NCBI RefSeq assembly: GCF_041435335.1
Contig: NZ_CP108430.1
Coordinates: 6,919,001 to 6,983,000 of the forward strand
DNA length: 64,000 bases
Reading direction: 5' to 3'
Origin: Streptomyces sp. NBC_01283
Lineage (GTDB): Bacteria > Actinomycetota > Actinomycetes > Streptomycetales > Streptomycetaceae
The notes beneath the pieces were generated by a model, which searched no databases, was not told the origin of the DNA, and saw only the letters and a program-made list of their open reading frames with translations. Shown here piece after piece: positions 19,884 to 28,193 of this stretch. The position numbers and the translations under genes were made by a program. Position 1 is the first letter of the stretch. The number at the start of each line of letters is the position of its first letter.

Positions 19884-21089
19884 ATGCACATCGCCTTGGT
19901 CCACTGGTCCTTTCCACCCAGTGTGGGCGGGGTGGAATCCCACCTCTGGGACTATTCGCGGCTGTTGGCGCAGCAGGGGAACCGGGTCACTGTCCTCACC
20001 GGGACGCCCGGCGCGGAGTCGCCCGGTCAACCCGGCGTGGAGGTGCTCACCCACCCCGCGCTCGACCTGGCCAGGATCGACCCCGACCCCGACGACCGGC
20101 GGGCGCTGACCGCGTGGTTCGCCGAGGTGCTGGGCAAGCGGGGCATTCGGCTGGTGCACGGCCACAACCTGCACCATTTCAGCGAGGCGCCGGCCAAGGC
20201 GCTCGAGGCCGTGCGCAAGCCGCTCGGGCTCGTGCTCTGCCATACGTACCACAGCATCTGGAGGGATTCGGAGGGGCGTCGCTCAGGGCTCGCGTGGCCG
20301 GAGTGGCAGGGGCACTATGCGGTCTCCGAGTTCCTTCGGACAGCCTGCGCCGAGGTACTCGGCGTGGACGCCACACGCACCTATCTGGGTATTGACACTG
20401 CGCCCTACGCGCATGTTCCTGCCCTCGACGTCGAGCCGGGGCCCGGCACCGTACTGCTGCCCGCCCGGCTGATTCCGGACAAAGGGGCGCTGCTCGCGGT
20501 GCGCGCACTCGAACGGGTCATCGAGCAGCGGATGTGTGAATTCCGGCCGAGGCTCGTGCTGACGGACACCCGTCATGTGGTCGATTTCCACGGGGAGAAG
20601 ATCGGGTTCAGGGAGAAGGTAGAAAAAGAGATCCTCATGCGCGGACTCGTCGACGACGTGGAATTCGTGGAGGCCGGCGTCGATCAAATGCCGGAGCTTT
20701 ACGCGAAGTCCACTGTTGTCGTCTACCCCTCCCTCTTCCAGGAACCGATGGGACTCGCACCGCTGGAGGCGATGTGCGCCGCGCGGCCCGTGGTGGTGAC
20801 GCGAATCGGCGGACTCGACGAAAGCGTCGACAACGACGGAGTGATCGGTTATCTCGTGCCCGATCGGGACGAGAGGCAACTCGCCGCGCGCCTCGCCGAG
20901 CTGCTGAACAACAGGGAGTCGGGGCGACTGATGGGGATGCGGGGGAGGGCCCACGTCAGGGAGCACTTCGATCTGCGCGAGATCTATCTGGAGCGGATGC
21001 AGGACAGATACCGTGCGTTGCTCGCCGGGTCCGCCGACGTCTCAGCCGACGTCGACGCCTTCGACGTCAAGGCCCCAGCCGTCCGGTAG
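19884..21089 (+). CDS. GT4-family glycosyltransferase
   Basis: 401 aa with a GT-B layout. The N-terminal acceptor domain starts IALVHWSFPPSVGGVE. The donor domain has LLPARLIPDKGALLAV and the E-X7-E motif in FQEPMGLAPLEAMCAARPVV, followed by IGGLDESV. It transfers a sugar from a nucleotide sugar to an unknown acceptor. ATG 19884 matches the usual GT4 start; an in-frame GTG at 19845 with GGAGG 4 nt upstream is a serious alternative and would add 13 residues. It is divergent from the STAND gene, and its last 48 nt overlap the convergent glucosidase gene. Confidence 0.85.
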   Translation: MHIALVHWSFPPSVGGVESHLWDYSRLLAQQGNRVTVLTGTPGAESPGQPGVEVLTHPALDLARIDPDPDDRRALTAWFAEVLGKRGIRLVHGHNLHHFSEAPAKALEAVRKPLGLVLCHTYHSIWRDSEGRRSGLAWPEWQGHYAVSEFLRTACAEVLGVDATRTYLGIDTAPYAHVPALDVEPGPGTVLLPARLIPDKGALLAVRALERVIEQRMCEFRPRLVLTDTRHVVDFHGEKIGFREKVEKEILMRGLVDDVEFVEAGVDQMPELYAKSTVVVYPSLFQEPMGLAPLEAMCAARPVVVTRIGGLDESVDNDGVIGYLVPDRDERQLAARLAELLNNRESGRLMGMRGRAHVREHFDLREIYLERMQDRYRALLAGSADVSADVDAFDVKAPAVR

Positions 21090-23240
21090 CCCCGTCACCG
21101 TGGTGCGCCCCGAGACGTCGACCCGCACTGACAGATCCGCCCCCGCGAGCCGCAGCCCCGACGCCGAGAGCGCACCGAGCAGCGACGGGGCAAGGGGGCG
21201 CAGCCGGAGCGTGCGGCGGGGGGTGTCCGGACGCAGGCCGAGCAGGGCGGCGAGGACGGCCACACCGGACGCCGCGGACCAGCCCTGCGGGCGGCAGGCG
21301 GCTGGGTAGGCGAGCGGGGCGGGGGAGGTGTCGGTGCGCGCGTCGCCGCCGTACAGCTCGGGCATCCGGTACGAGAAGTGGACGGCTGCCTCGAGCAGCC
21401 CGTCGGCCAGTGCGGCCGCCTCGGTGTGGCGGCCGGTTGCACACAGGCCCTGCACGGCGATCGCCGTGTCGTGGGTCCACACCGAACCACCGTGGTAGCT
21501 CAGCGGATTGAACCCGGGGACGGCGGCGGAGCGGCTGCGCAGCCCCCAACCGGAGTTGAGTTCGGGCGAGGCCAGCCAGGCGGCGACGTCGGCACAGCCG
21601 TCTCTGTCGAGAATCCCCGTCGAGAGCAATTGCCCCATGTTGGAGGCGGGTCCGCTGACCGGGGCGAGGTCGCGGCCGACCGCGATCGCCACGTAGCGAA
21701 GAGCTGGTCCGTCGGCGGTGTCGATCCAGAAGGCGTCGGTGAAGCGGGCACGGAGCCCGCGGGCCCAGTCGCGCAGCGTCTGCGCCTGCTGGGTCTCCTT
21801 GCGGGACACGAGCAGGTCGGCCAGCCCTGTCGCCGCCTCATAGGCGTATCCCTGTACCTCGCACAGGGCGAGCGGCGGTTCGATACGGCGTCCCGCCGCG
21901 TCGCGCACCGCGTCGGCCGAGTCCTTCCAGGACTGGTGGACGAGGCCGCCGGGGCTCGGGAAATAGCGGAGCAGCCCATCCTCGTCGGCGTCGCTGGTGG
22001 CGACGATCCACTGCATCGCGCGCTCCGCGTACGGCAGGAGGGCATCGACATCCGCGTCGGGCAGGCCCCAGCGCCAGGCGTCGACGAGCAGCGAGACGAA
22101 GAGCGGCGTGGCGTCGACGGAGCCGTAGTAGCGGGAGGGGAGCCGCAGGCCGTGGCCGTGCCGGGACGCCGTGGGGCGCAGCTCGTGCAGAATCCTGCCC
22201 GGTGCCTCCTCACGGGCTTTGTGATGGACCGTGCCCTGGCGGCGGGCGAGCGTCCAGAGGGTGCCGCGGGCCAGCTCGGTCCCGAGAGGCAACAGCATGC
22301 GGGCCGACCAGATGGAGTCCCGGCCGAAGAGCGTCAGGTACCAGGGACATCCTGCGGCGATGAACTGGTCGTCGGCGGAGCCCCGTTGGCCGTCCTCGCT
22401 CCGTGAGCCGTCTGCGAGGCGAAGCGCCCGCAGATCGGCCAGGCCCCTGCGGACCAGGCCGATCAGTCGCCGGTCGCCGCGGATCAAGGGTTCCGACCAG
22501 GGAACGCGAGGTGAGGCCGCGATGGGGTGGCCCGGCGGGGCAGGGACCGCGCATCCCGTCACCGCGAGCCGGATCCGCCAGGAGCATCCGGGGCGCAGGG
22601 TGACGCGGGACCAGGTGAAGGTGCCGCCGTGGGAGCCCTCGGCGACCACCGGCTCCGCGGCGTACTCGGCGGCGTGGACACGGGCGAGGCCGGTGGCGGA
22701 GCGCCAGGTCAGCGCCGGCCCTCCGTCGTCATCGGCATCTTCGACGGACGGTGGGAGCGCCCGTCCGGTGAGCCCCTGCTTGACGTCGGCGATGTCGGCG
22801 AGGTCGGTGGCGAAGGACAGCTGGAGGTGCAGGCTGCGGGTGACGGTGCCGACATTGCGCAGACTGACGGTCTCGCCGTCGCCCGCGGTGCGGACGCGCT
22901 CGACGATCAGCGTCGGATCGTCCGTGCGGTCGCTGGGATAGCGGTGCACCGAGGTGAAGCGGACCCGGTCGGGGCCGAGCGCCCGCACACCGATGGGCTC
23001 CGGCTCCCGGCCGTCGATCAGCAGACACAGGGTGTGCAGGAGGCGGCGGTCGTGGTCGTAGAAGCCGTCGGCGCTGGCGCCGCGGAGCTGTCCGTCACGG
23101 GGCGACGCGGCGAACGCGGGCGCCGCGACGCAGATCATCACGTCGTGCAGCAGCGGCTGCAGGGCCCGCACACGCCGTGAGCCGGGTAATTCCGGGGTAT
23201 CGGCCACGGAACGGGACTGCCCGTTCCGTGGCCGGATCAC
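21042..23240 (-). CDS. Amylo-alpha-1,6-glucosidase / glycogen-debranching-like protein, contains a TTA codon
   Basis: Up to 732 aa. The N-terminal beta domain (LLHDVMICVAAPAF, GASADGFYDHDRRLLHTL) and the (alpha/alpha)6 barrel (CPWYLTLFGRDSIW, SRYYGSVDATPLFV, EVQGYAYEAATGLADLL, GFNPLSYHGGSVWTHDTAIA) match the GDE_N_bis plus glucoamylase-like family. FGRDSIW and WTHD carry the likely acids. Leucine codon 18 is TTA (23187-23189). The true start is uncertain: a 14-bp hairpin covers 23202-23233, so a GTG at 23207 or later may be used. The 3' end overlaps the glycosyltransferase gene by 48 nt, suggesting a shared carbohydrate role (inference). Confidence 0.8.
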   Translation of the reverse strand: MIRPRNGQSRSVADTPELPGSRRVRALQPLLHDVMICVAAPAFAASPRDGQLRGASADGFYDHDRRLLHTLCLLIDGREPEPIGVRALGPDRVRFTSVHRYPSDRTDDPTLIVERVRTAGDGETVSLRNVGTVTRSLHLQLSFATDLADIADVKQGLTGRALPPSVEDADDDGGPALTWRSATGLARVHAAEYAAEPVVAEGSHGGTFTWSRVTLRPGCSWRIRLAVTGCAVPAPPGHPIAASPRVPWSEPLIRGDRRLIGLVRRGLADLRALRLADGSRSEDGQRGSADDQFIAAGCPWYLTLFGRDSIWSARMLLPLGTELARGTLWTLARRQGTVHHKAREEAPGRILHELRPTASRHGHGLRLPSRYYGSVDATPLFVSLLVDAWRWGLPDADVDALLPYAERAMQWIVATSDADEDGLLRYFPSPGGLVHQSWKDSADAVRDAAGRRIEPPLALCEVQGYAYEAATGLADLLVSRKETQQAQTLRDWARGLRARFTDAFWIDTADGPALRYVAIAVGRDLAPVSGPASNMGQLLSTGILDRDGCADVAAWLASPELNSGWGLRSRSAAVPGFNPLSYHGGSVWTHDTAIAVQGLCATGRHTEAAALADGLLEAAVHFSYRMPELYGGDARTDTSPAPLAYPAACRPQGWSAASGVAVLAALLGLRPDTPRRTLRLRPLAPSLLGALSASGLRLAGADLSVRVDVSGRTTVTGLPDGWGLDVEGVDVG
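23202..23233 (-). terminator. Terminator of the ABC exporter unit, overlapping the 5' end of the glucosidase frame
   Basis: GGCCACGGAACGGG (23202-23215), a four-base loop, and CCCGTTCCGTGGCC (23220-23233) form a perfect 14-bp stem 18 nt after the permease stop. The hairpin lies inside the longest glucosidase reading frame. Confidence 0.75.
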
Positions 23241-23251
23241 TCCCCGTCAGG

Positions 23252-24022
23252 TCACTCCCAGCGAAAGAACTTCCCCGCGGCCCCCAGCCCCAACACCGCC
23301 CAGACCGCCAGGATCCCGAGGTTCCCCCACGGCATCCCCGCGCCGTCCTGGAGTACGTCCCGCAGGCCGTCGGAGAGCGCCGAGATGGGCAGCAGGCCGA
23401 GCACCGACTGGGCCGCGTCGGGGAACTTGTCCAGGGGCACGATGACCCCGCCGCCGACCAGCAGGAGCAGGAAGACCAGGTTCGCGGCGGCGAGCGTCGC
23501 CTCCGCCTTGAGGGTGCCCGCCATCAGCAGGCCGAGCCCGGAGAAGGCCGCGGTGCCGAGGACCAGGAGGAGCAGTACGGCGAAGGGGTTGCCCTGCGGC
23601 GACCAGCCCAGGGCGAAGGCGATCACCGTGAGCAGGACGATCTGCAGGACCTCGGTGACCAGGACCGACAGGGTCTTCGCCGCCATCAGGGCCCAGCGGG
23701 GCAGCGGCGAGGCTCCGAGCCGCTTGAGCACGCCGTAGCGGCGCTCGAAGCCCGTGGCGATGGCCTGGCCGGTGAACGCCGTCGACATCACGGCGAGCGC
23801 GAGGACGCCGGGCGCGAGGAAGTCCACGGCTTTGCCGTCGCCCGTGTCGACGATGTCGACGGCGCTGAACAGCACGAGCAGAAGGGTCGGGATCACCACC
23901 GTGAGGAGGAGCTGCTCGCCGTTGCGCAGCAGCATCTTCGTCTCCAGGGCCGCCTGCGCCGCGATCATGCGGGGGAGCGGGGCGGCGCCCGGCTTCGGGG
24001 TGTACGTACCGGCGGCGCTCAT
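23252..24022 (-). CDS. ABC-2 type exporter permease (DrrB-like)
   Basis: 256 residues with six predicted membrane helices (e.g. LLLTVVIPTLLLVLFSAV, VLLLLVLGTAAFSGLGLLMAG, NLVFLLLLVGGGVIVPL). The ABC-2 signature region runs from FERRYGVLKRLGASPLPR. The ATG at 24022 overlaps the stop of the ATPase gene by 4 nt, so the two form one exporter. The substrate is unknown; DrrAB-type pairs usually export lipophilic compounds or drugs. Confidence 0.9.
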   Translation of the reverse strand: MSAAGTYTPKPGAAPLPRMIAAQAALETKMLLRNGEQLLLTVVIPTLLLVLFSAVDIVDTGDGKAVDFLAPGVLALAVMSTAFTGQAIATGFERRYGVLKRLGASPLPRWALMAAKTLSVLVTEVLQIVLLTVIAFALGWSPQGNPFAVLLLLVLGTAAFSGLGLLMAGTLKAEATLAAANLVFLLLLVGGGVIVPLDKFPDAAQSVLGLLPISALSDGLRDVLQDGAGMPWGNLGILAVWAVLGLGAAGKFFRWE

Positions 24023-24945
24023 CCGCGCAGCTCCTTGCCTGTGAGCTCCAGGAAGACGTCTTCCAGAGTGTGGCGTTCGACGGCGATCTTCTCCGGCATC
24101 ACGCCGTGCTGGGCGCACCAGGAGGTGACCGTGGCGAGCATCTGCGGGTCGACCGTGCCGCTCACGCGGTAGGCGCCCGGCGTGAGTTCGGCCGCCGCGG
24201 AGTCCGGTGGAAGTGCCTTGAGGAGGGAGCCGACGTCGAGTCCTGGGCGCCCGGAGAAGCGCAGGGTGTTCTCGGCGCCGCCGCGGCACAGCTCCTCAGG
24301 GGAGCCCTCGGCGATGACCTTGCCCGCGTCGATGATCGCGACCTCGTCGGACAGCTGCTCGGCCTCGTCCATGTGGTGCGTGGTGAGGATGACACTGACG
24401 CCGTCGGTGCGCAGATCGCGTACGAGATCCCAGGTGGCCCGGCGTGCCTGCGGGTCCAGGCCCGCGGTCGGCTCGTCCAGGAAGACCAGTTCGGGCCGTC
24501 CGACCACGGCCATCGCGAGCGCGAGGCGCTGCTGCTGGCCGCCGGACAGGCGCCGGTAGGTGGTGCGGCCGCAGCTGTCCAGGCCCAGGCGCTCGATCAG
24601 GGCGTCGACGTCCAGGGGGTGCGCGTGCAGCTTCGCCATGTGGCGCAGCATCTCGTCGGCGCGGGCGCCGGAGTAGACGCCGCCGGACTGGAGCATCACG
24701 CCGATGCGGGGGCGCAGGGCGCCGGCCTCGCGGACGGGGTCGAGCCCGAGGACGCGCACCGTACCCGCGTCCGGCCTGCGATAGCCCTCGCAGGTCTCGA
24801 TCGTGGTGGTCTTCCCTGCGCCGTTCGGCCCGAGGACCGCAGTGACGGCGCCCGCGCGGACCCGCAGGTCGAGGCCGTCCACCGCGGTCTTCTTGCCGTA
24901 CCGCTTGACCAGGCCGGTGACCTGGACGACGGACTCAATTCCCAT
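24019..24945 (-). CDS. ABC transporter ATP-binding protein (DrrA-like)
   Basis: 308 aa. Walker A GPNGAGKTTT, Q-loop MLQSGGVY, signature RLSGGQQQRLALAMA, Walker B ELVFLDEPTAGLD and H-loop TTHHMDEAEQL are all intact. After the ~220-residue ATPase domain comes an ~80-residue C-terminal domain of the DrrA kind. It is first gene of the two-gene leftward unit. Confidence 0.93.
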   Translation of the reverse strand: MGIESVVQVTGLVKRYGKKTAVDGLDLRVRAGAVTAVLGPNGAGKTTTIETCEGYRRPDAGTVRVLGLDPVREAGALRPRIGVMLQSGGVYSGARADEMLRHMAKLHAHPLDVDALIERLGLDSCGRTTYRRLSGGQQQRLALAMAVVGRPELVFLDEPTAGLDPQARRATWDLVRDLRTDGVSVILTTHHMDEAEQLSDEVAIIDAGKVIAEGSPEELCRGGAENTLRFSGRPGLDVGSLLKALPPDSAAAELTPGAYRVSGTVDPQMLATVTSWCAQHGVMPEKIAVERHTLEDVFLELTGKELRG

Positions 24946-25005
24946 GCCGGGAAGTCTAGAGAGCGGCCGGGGGGTCGCGGGCAGGGGGCTGCTACCCCGG
25001 CGCCG

Positions 25006-25818
25006 CTACCCCGCCCACTCGGCACGCGAGCGGTGGGTGCCGAGCCACCGCTCCGCGTACGCGACCGCGTCCGCCACCGGGAAGAGGCGGGCCGTCGCCG
25101 CGCCCACCGTGCCGCGCACCACGGGGCGGTCCCGCTCGAAGTCCGAGCCGAGTTCGTCGAAGCGCTCCTCGGAGATGGAGGTCTCGCGCACGGTCGTCCA
25201 GCGGCGGCCCTGCGGGGTCATCACCGCGAAGGAGTTCGACACCTCAGGGGCGGGGAGCCGGTACTCGGCCAGGTGGAAGGAGGTGCAGGAGGCGAAGCCC
25301 GCGCCGAGCAGCAGGACGCGGGCGCCCGACTCCTCCAGGCGGGCCAGCGGGCTTCGCTCACCGAGGCGGCAGTCCAGCGCGTGCCCCGCCAGGAGCGCCT
25401 GCGCGCGGGGGCCGACCGCGGCGAAGGAGGTCTGGGGGTGCGCGCTGCGCAGGGCGCCGGGCCAGGTCCGTACGGTCTCGGGGATCACGCCGACGCCTCG
25501 GGTGGGGGCGGTGCGCGGGTCGTAGGCGGGGATGGACGCGCGGATCTCGGGCCACCAGGCCTGGGGGACGGGCGGGGCCTGCCACTCGGTGGGGTCGGAG
25601 TTGTCGCTGGATTGCGTGGGGACCACGAGGGTGCCCTTTTGGCCCAGCGTGTCGAGGAGTGCCTGGACCACGGCCACCGGGCCGCCGCTGACCCAGCCGA
25701 GCGCGCTCAGCGAGGAGTGCACGAGGAGGGTCTCGCCGGGGCTCACGCCGAGCTCGCCGAGGTCCGCCGAGAGGGACGCTCGCGTACACAAAGGGCCGGT
25801 CGGAGGGGGTGTCGCCAT
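25006..25818 (-). CDS. Aminoglycoside N(3)-acetyltransferase family protein
   Basis: 270 aa of the AAC(3) (antibiotic_NAT) fold. It has LLVHSSLSALGWVSGG near the N terminus, GTLVVPTQS, RGVGVIPETVRTWPGALRSAHPQTSFAAVG (the family signature, with the conserved RSxHP) and SPLARLEESGARVLLLGAG. The enzyme would transfer acetyl from acetyl-CoA to an aminoglycoside or other amine. The housekeeping position and lack of a cluster suggest an intrinsic activity rather than self-resistance (inference). Confidence 0.88.
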   Translation of the reverse strand: MATPPPTGPLCTRASLSADLGELGVSPGETLLVHSSLSALGWVSGGPVAVVQALLDTLGQKGTLVVPTQSSDNSDPTEWQAPPVPQAWWPEIRASIPAYDPRTAPTRGVGVIPETVRTWPGALRSAHPQTSFAAVGPRAQALLAGHALDCRLGERSPLARLEESGARVLLLGAGFASCTSFHLAEYRLPAPEVSNSFAVMTPQGRRWTTVRETSISEERFDELGSDFERDRPVVRGTVGAATARLFPVADAVAYAERWLGTHRSRAEWAG

Positions 25819-25893
25819 GGTCAGGGAGTCTCCTCGCCGCTGCCGTCCGGCGCCACCGATTTGATCGATCAGTGATCATTCCCGCAGGTCAGC

Positions 25894-25907
25894 TTAGGTA
25901 TGCCTAA
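25894..25907. promoter_or_regulatory. Palindrome resembling half of a DmdR/DtxR iron box
   Basis: TTAGGTATGCCTAA is a near-palindrome with 5-bp arms TTAGG/CCTAA and a 4-nt centre, upstream of sufR. Classical DmdR boxes in Streptomyces share TTAGGT...CCTAA but with a wider spacing, so identity is uncertain. Confidence 0.3.
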
Positions 25908-25943
25908 GTGATGCAGCGCACCGGACCGTGATCCGGACGCGGG

Positions 25944-25980
25944 TTGTCAGGCTCTGAGGAATTACGCAACAATGGCGTTG
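25944..25980 (+). promoter_or_regulatory. sufR promoter with overlapping SufR operator
   Basis: TTGTCA (25944-25949), 18 nt, AACAAT (25968-25973). The operator CAAC-N6-GTTG (25967-25980) covers the -10 box and reaches the first base of the GTG start, so bound repressor would block polymerase. The same motif was reported for SufR of S. avermitilis (recalled). The spacing puts transcription start at or next to the start codon, implying a leaderless mRNA. Confidence 0.75.
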
Positions 25981-26711
25981 TGAAAAACGTTGGCGAGGCT
26001 CCGCAGGAGGAACTCGCGACCGGGGAGCGGTCTACGCGCAACCGGGTCGCGCGCTCCATCCTGGACCACGGCCCCTCCACGGTGGCCGACCTCGCGGGCC
26101 GCCTGGGCCTGACCCAGGCCGCCGTCCGCCGCCACCTCGACACGCTCGCCCATGAGGACGTCGTCGAGCCCCGTGAGCAGCGCGTCTACGGAGCACGTAC
26201 CCGTGGCCGCCCCGCCAAGGTCTTCGCGCTCACCGACTGCGGCCGGGACGCCTTCGACCAGTCGTACGACAAGCTCGCCGCCGACGCCCTGCGCTGGATC
26301 AGCGAGCGGCACGGCGAAGGAGCGGTCGTCGAATTCGCCCGCGAGCGGATCGCCGCCCAGGCCGTGGCCTACCGAAAAGCCATCGACGCGGCGCCCCCCG
26401 AGCAGCGCACGGAGGCTCTCGCGAAAGCGTTGACCGCCGACGGGTACGCTGCTACGGCTCGCAGCGCGCCGGTGGGTGAGCAGCTGTGCCAGCACCACTG
26501 CCCGGTCGCCCACGTCGCCGAGCAGTACCCACAACTTTGCGAGGCGGAGACGGAGATCTTCTCCGCCCTCCTGGGGACGCACGTCCAGCGGCTCGCCACC
26601 ATCGCCCACGGCGACGGCGTCTGCACGACGTTCATTCCCCGCAACACCCCACAGTCTTCACAGACCACCGATAAAGCATCCGCAAGCACGGCCGGGAGGA
26701 ACCCCGCATGA
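25980..26711 (+). CDS. sufR: Iron-sulfur cluster-sensing transcriptional repressor SufR
   Basis: 243 aa ArsR/DeoR-like winged helix protein controlling the suf operon it heads. The HTH is at ~32-56 ([21 protein letters not shown]), followed by the wing [14 protein letters not shown]. Cys170, Cys174 and Cys187 near GEQLCQHHC and PQLCEAE, plus Cys215 in GDGVCTTF, are the likely [4Fe-4S] ligands. GTG 25980 is preferred over ATG 25944 because the promoter -35 occupies 25944 and the shorter form matches Streptomyces SufR. The stop overlaps the sufB ATG by 4 nt. Confidence 0.92.
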   Translation: MKNVGEAPQEELATGERSTRNRVARSILDHGPSTVADLAGRLGLTQAAVRRHLDTLAHEDVVEPREQRVYGARTRGRPAKVFALTDCGRDAFDQSYDKLAADALRWISERHGEGAVVEFARERIAAQAVAYRKAIDAAPPEQRTEALAKALTADGYAATARSAPVGEQLCQHHCPVAHVAEQYPQLCEAETEIFSALLGTHVQRLATIAHGDGVCTTFIPRNTPQSSQTTDKASASTAGRNPA

Positions 26712-28129
26712 CGCTCCCCACGGAGACTGCCCACCCCGAACTCGAGGGTCTGGGCACGTACGAATACGGCTGGGCCGACTCCGACGTGGCCGGCGCGTCC
26801 GCCAAGCGCGGCATCAATGAAGACGTCGTCAAGGACATCTCGGCCAAGAAGTCCGAGCCCGAGTGGATGACGAAGCTGCGCCTCAAGGGCCTGCGGCTCT
26901 TCGGCAAGAAGCCCATGCCCAACTGGGGCTCGGACCTGTCGGGCATCGACTTCGACAACATCAAGTACTTCGTGCGGTCCACGGAGAAGCAGGCACAGTC
27001 CTGGGAGGACCTGCCCGAGGACATCAAGAGCACGTACGACAAGCTCGGCATCCCCGAGGCGGAGAAGCAGCGCCTCGTCGCCGGTGTCGCGGCCCAGTAC
27101 GAGTCCGAGGTCGTGTACCACCAGATCCGTGAGGACCTGGAGGAGCAGGGCGTCATCTTCATGGACACCGACACGGCCCTGAAGGAGCACCCGGAGCTCT
27201 TCAAGGAGTACTTCGGCACGGTCATCCCGGTCGGTGACAACAAGTTCGCGTCGCTGAACACCGCCGTGTGGTCCGGCGGCTCGTTCATCTACGTCCCCAA
27301 GGGCGTGCACGTCGAGATCCCGCTCCAGGCCTACTTCCGCATCAACACGGAGAACATGGGTCAGTTCGAGCGGACCCTGATCATCGTCGACGAGGACGCC
27401 TACGTTCACTACGTCGAGGGCTGCACCGCGCCGATCTACAAGTCGGACTCGCTGCACTCCGCCGTGGTCGAGATCATCGTGAAGAAGGGCGGCCGCTGCC
27501 GCTACACGACGATCCAGAACTGGTCGAACAACGTCTACAACCTGGTCACCAAGCGCGCCGTGGCGTACGAGGGCGCGACCATGGAGTGGATCGACGGCAA
27601 CATCGGCTCCAAGGTGACGATGAAGTACCCCGCCGTCTACCTCATGGGCGAGCACGCCAAGGGCGAGACGCTGTCCATCGCCTTCGCGGGCGAGGGCCAG
27701 CACCAGGACGCCGGCTCCAAGATGGTCCACATGGCGCCCAACACGTCCTCGAACATCGTCTCGAAGTCCGTGGCGCGTGGCGGTGGCCGCACCTCCTACC
27801 GCGGTCTCGTCGAGATCGGCGAGGGCGCGGCCGGATCGAAGTCGAACGTGCTCTGTGACGCACTGCTCGTCGACACGATCTCCCGCTCGGACACGTACCC
27901 CTACGTGGACGTCCGCGAGGACGACGTGTCCATGGGTCACGAGGCGACCGTCTCCAAGGTCTCCGACGACCAGCTCTTCTACCTGATGAGCCGCGGCATG
28001 ACGGAGTTCGAGGCCATGGCGATGATCGTGCGCGGCTTCGTGGAGCCGATCGCCAAGGAGCTGCCCATGGAGTACGCCCTGGAGCTGAACCGGCTGATCG
28101 AGCTGCAGATGGAGGGTTCGGTCGGTTAA
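26708..28129 (+). CDS. sufB: Fe-S cluster assembly scaffold SufB
   Basis: Main scaffold subunit of the SufBCD complex, on which clusters are built. 473 residues, normal length. The beta-helix domain is recognisable from [28 protein letters not shown] through [13 protein letters not shown], whose Cys is a proposed sulfur acceptor, to [20 protein letters not shown]. Translation is coupled to sufR (ATGA). Confidence 0.97.
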   Translation: MTLPTETAHPELEGLGTYEYGWADSDVAGASAKRGINEDVVKDISAKKSEPEWMTKLRLKGLRLFGKKPMPNWGSDLSGIDFDNIKYFVRSTEKQAQSWEDLPEDIKSTYDKLGIPEAEKQRLVAGVAAQYESEVVYHQIREDLEEQGVIFMDTDTALKEHPELFKEYFGTVIPVGDNKFASLNTAVWSGGSFIYVPKGVHVEIPLQAYFRINTENMGQFERTLIIVDEDAYVHYVEGCTAPIYKSDSLHSAVVEIIVKKGGRCRYTTIQNWSNNVYNLVTKRAVAYEGATMEWIDGNIGSKVTMKYPAVYLMGEHAKGETLSIAFAGEGQHQDAGSKMVHMAPNTSSNIVSKSVARGGGRTSYRGLVEIGEGAAGSKSNVLCDALLVDTISRSDTYPYVDVREDDVSMGHEATVSKVSDDQLFYLMSRGMTEFEAMAMIVRGFVEPIAKELPMEYALELNRLIELQMEGSVG

Positions 28130-28193
28130 GACCGGCCGCGACCCCCGCAGCAGCGACTGACTTCTTACGCAGAGAGAGAGCACGACGACAGCC

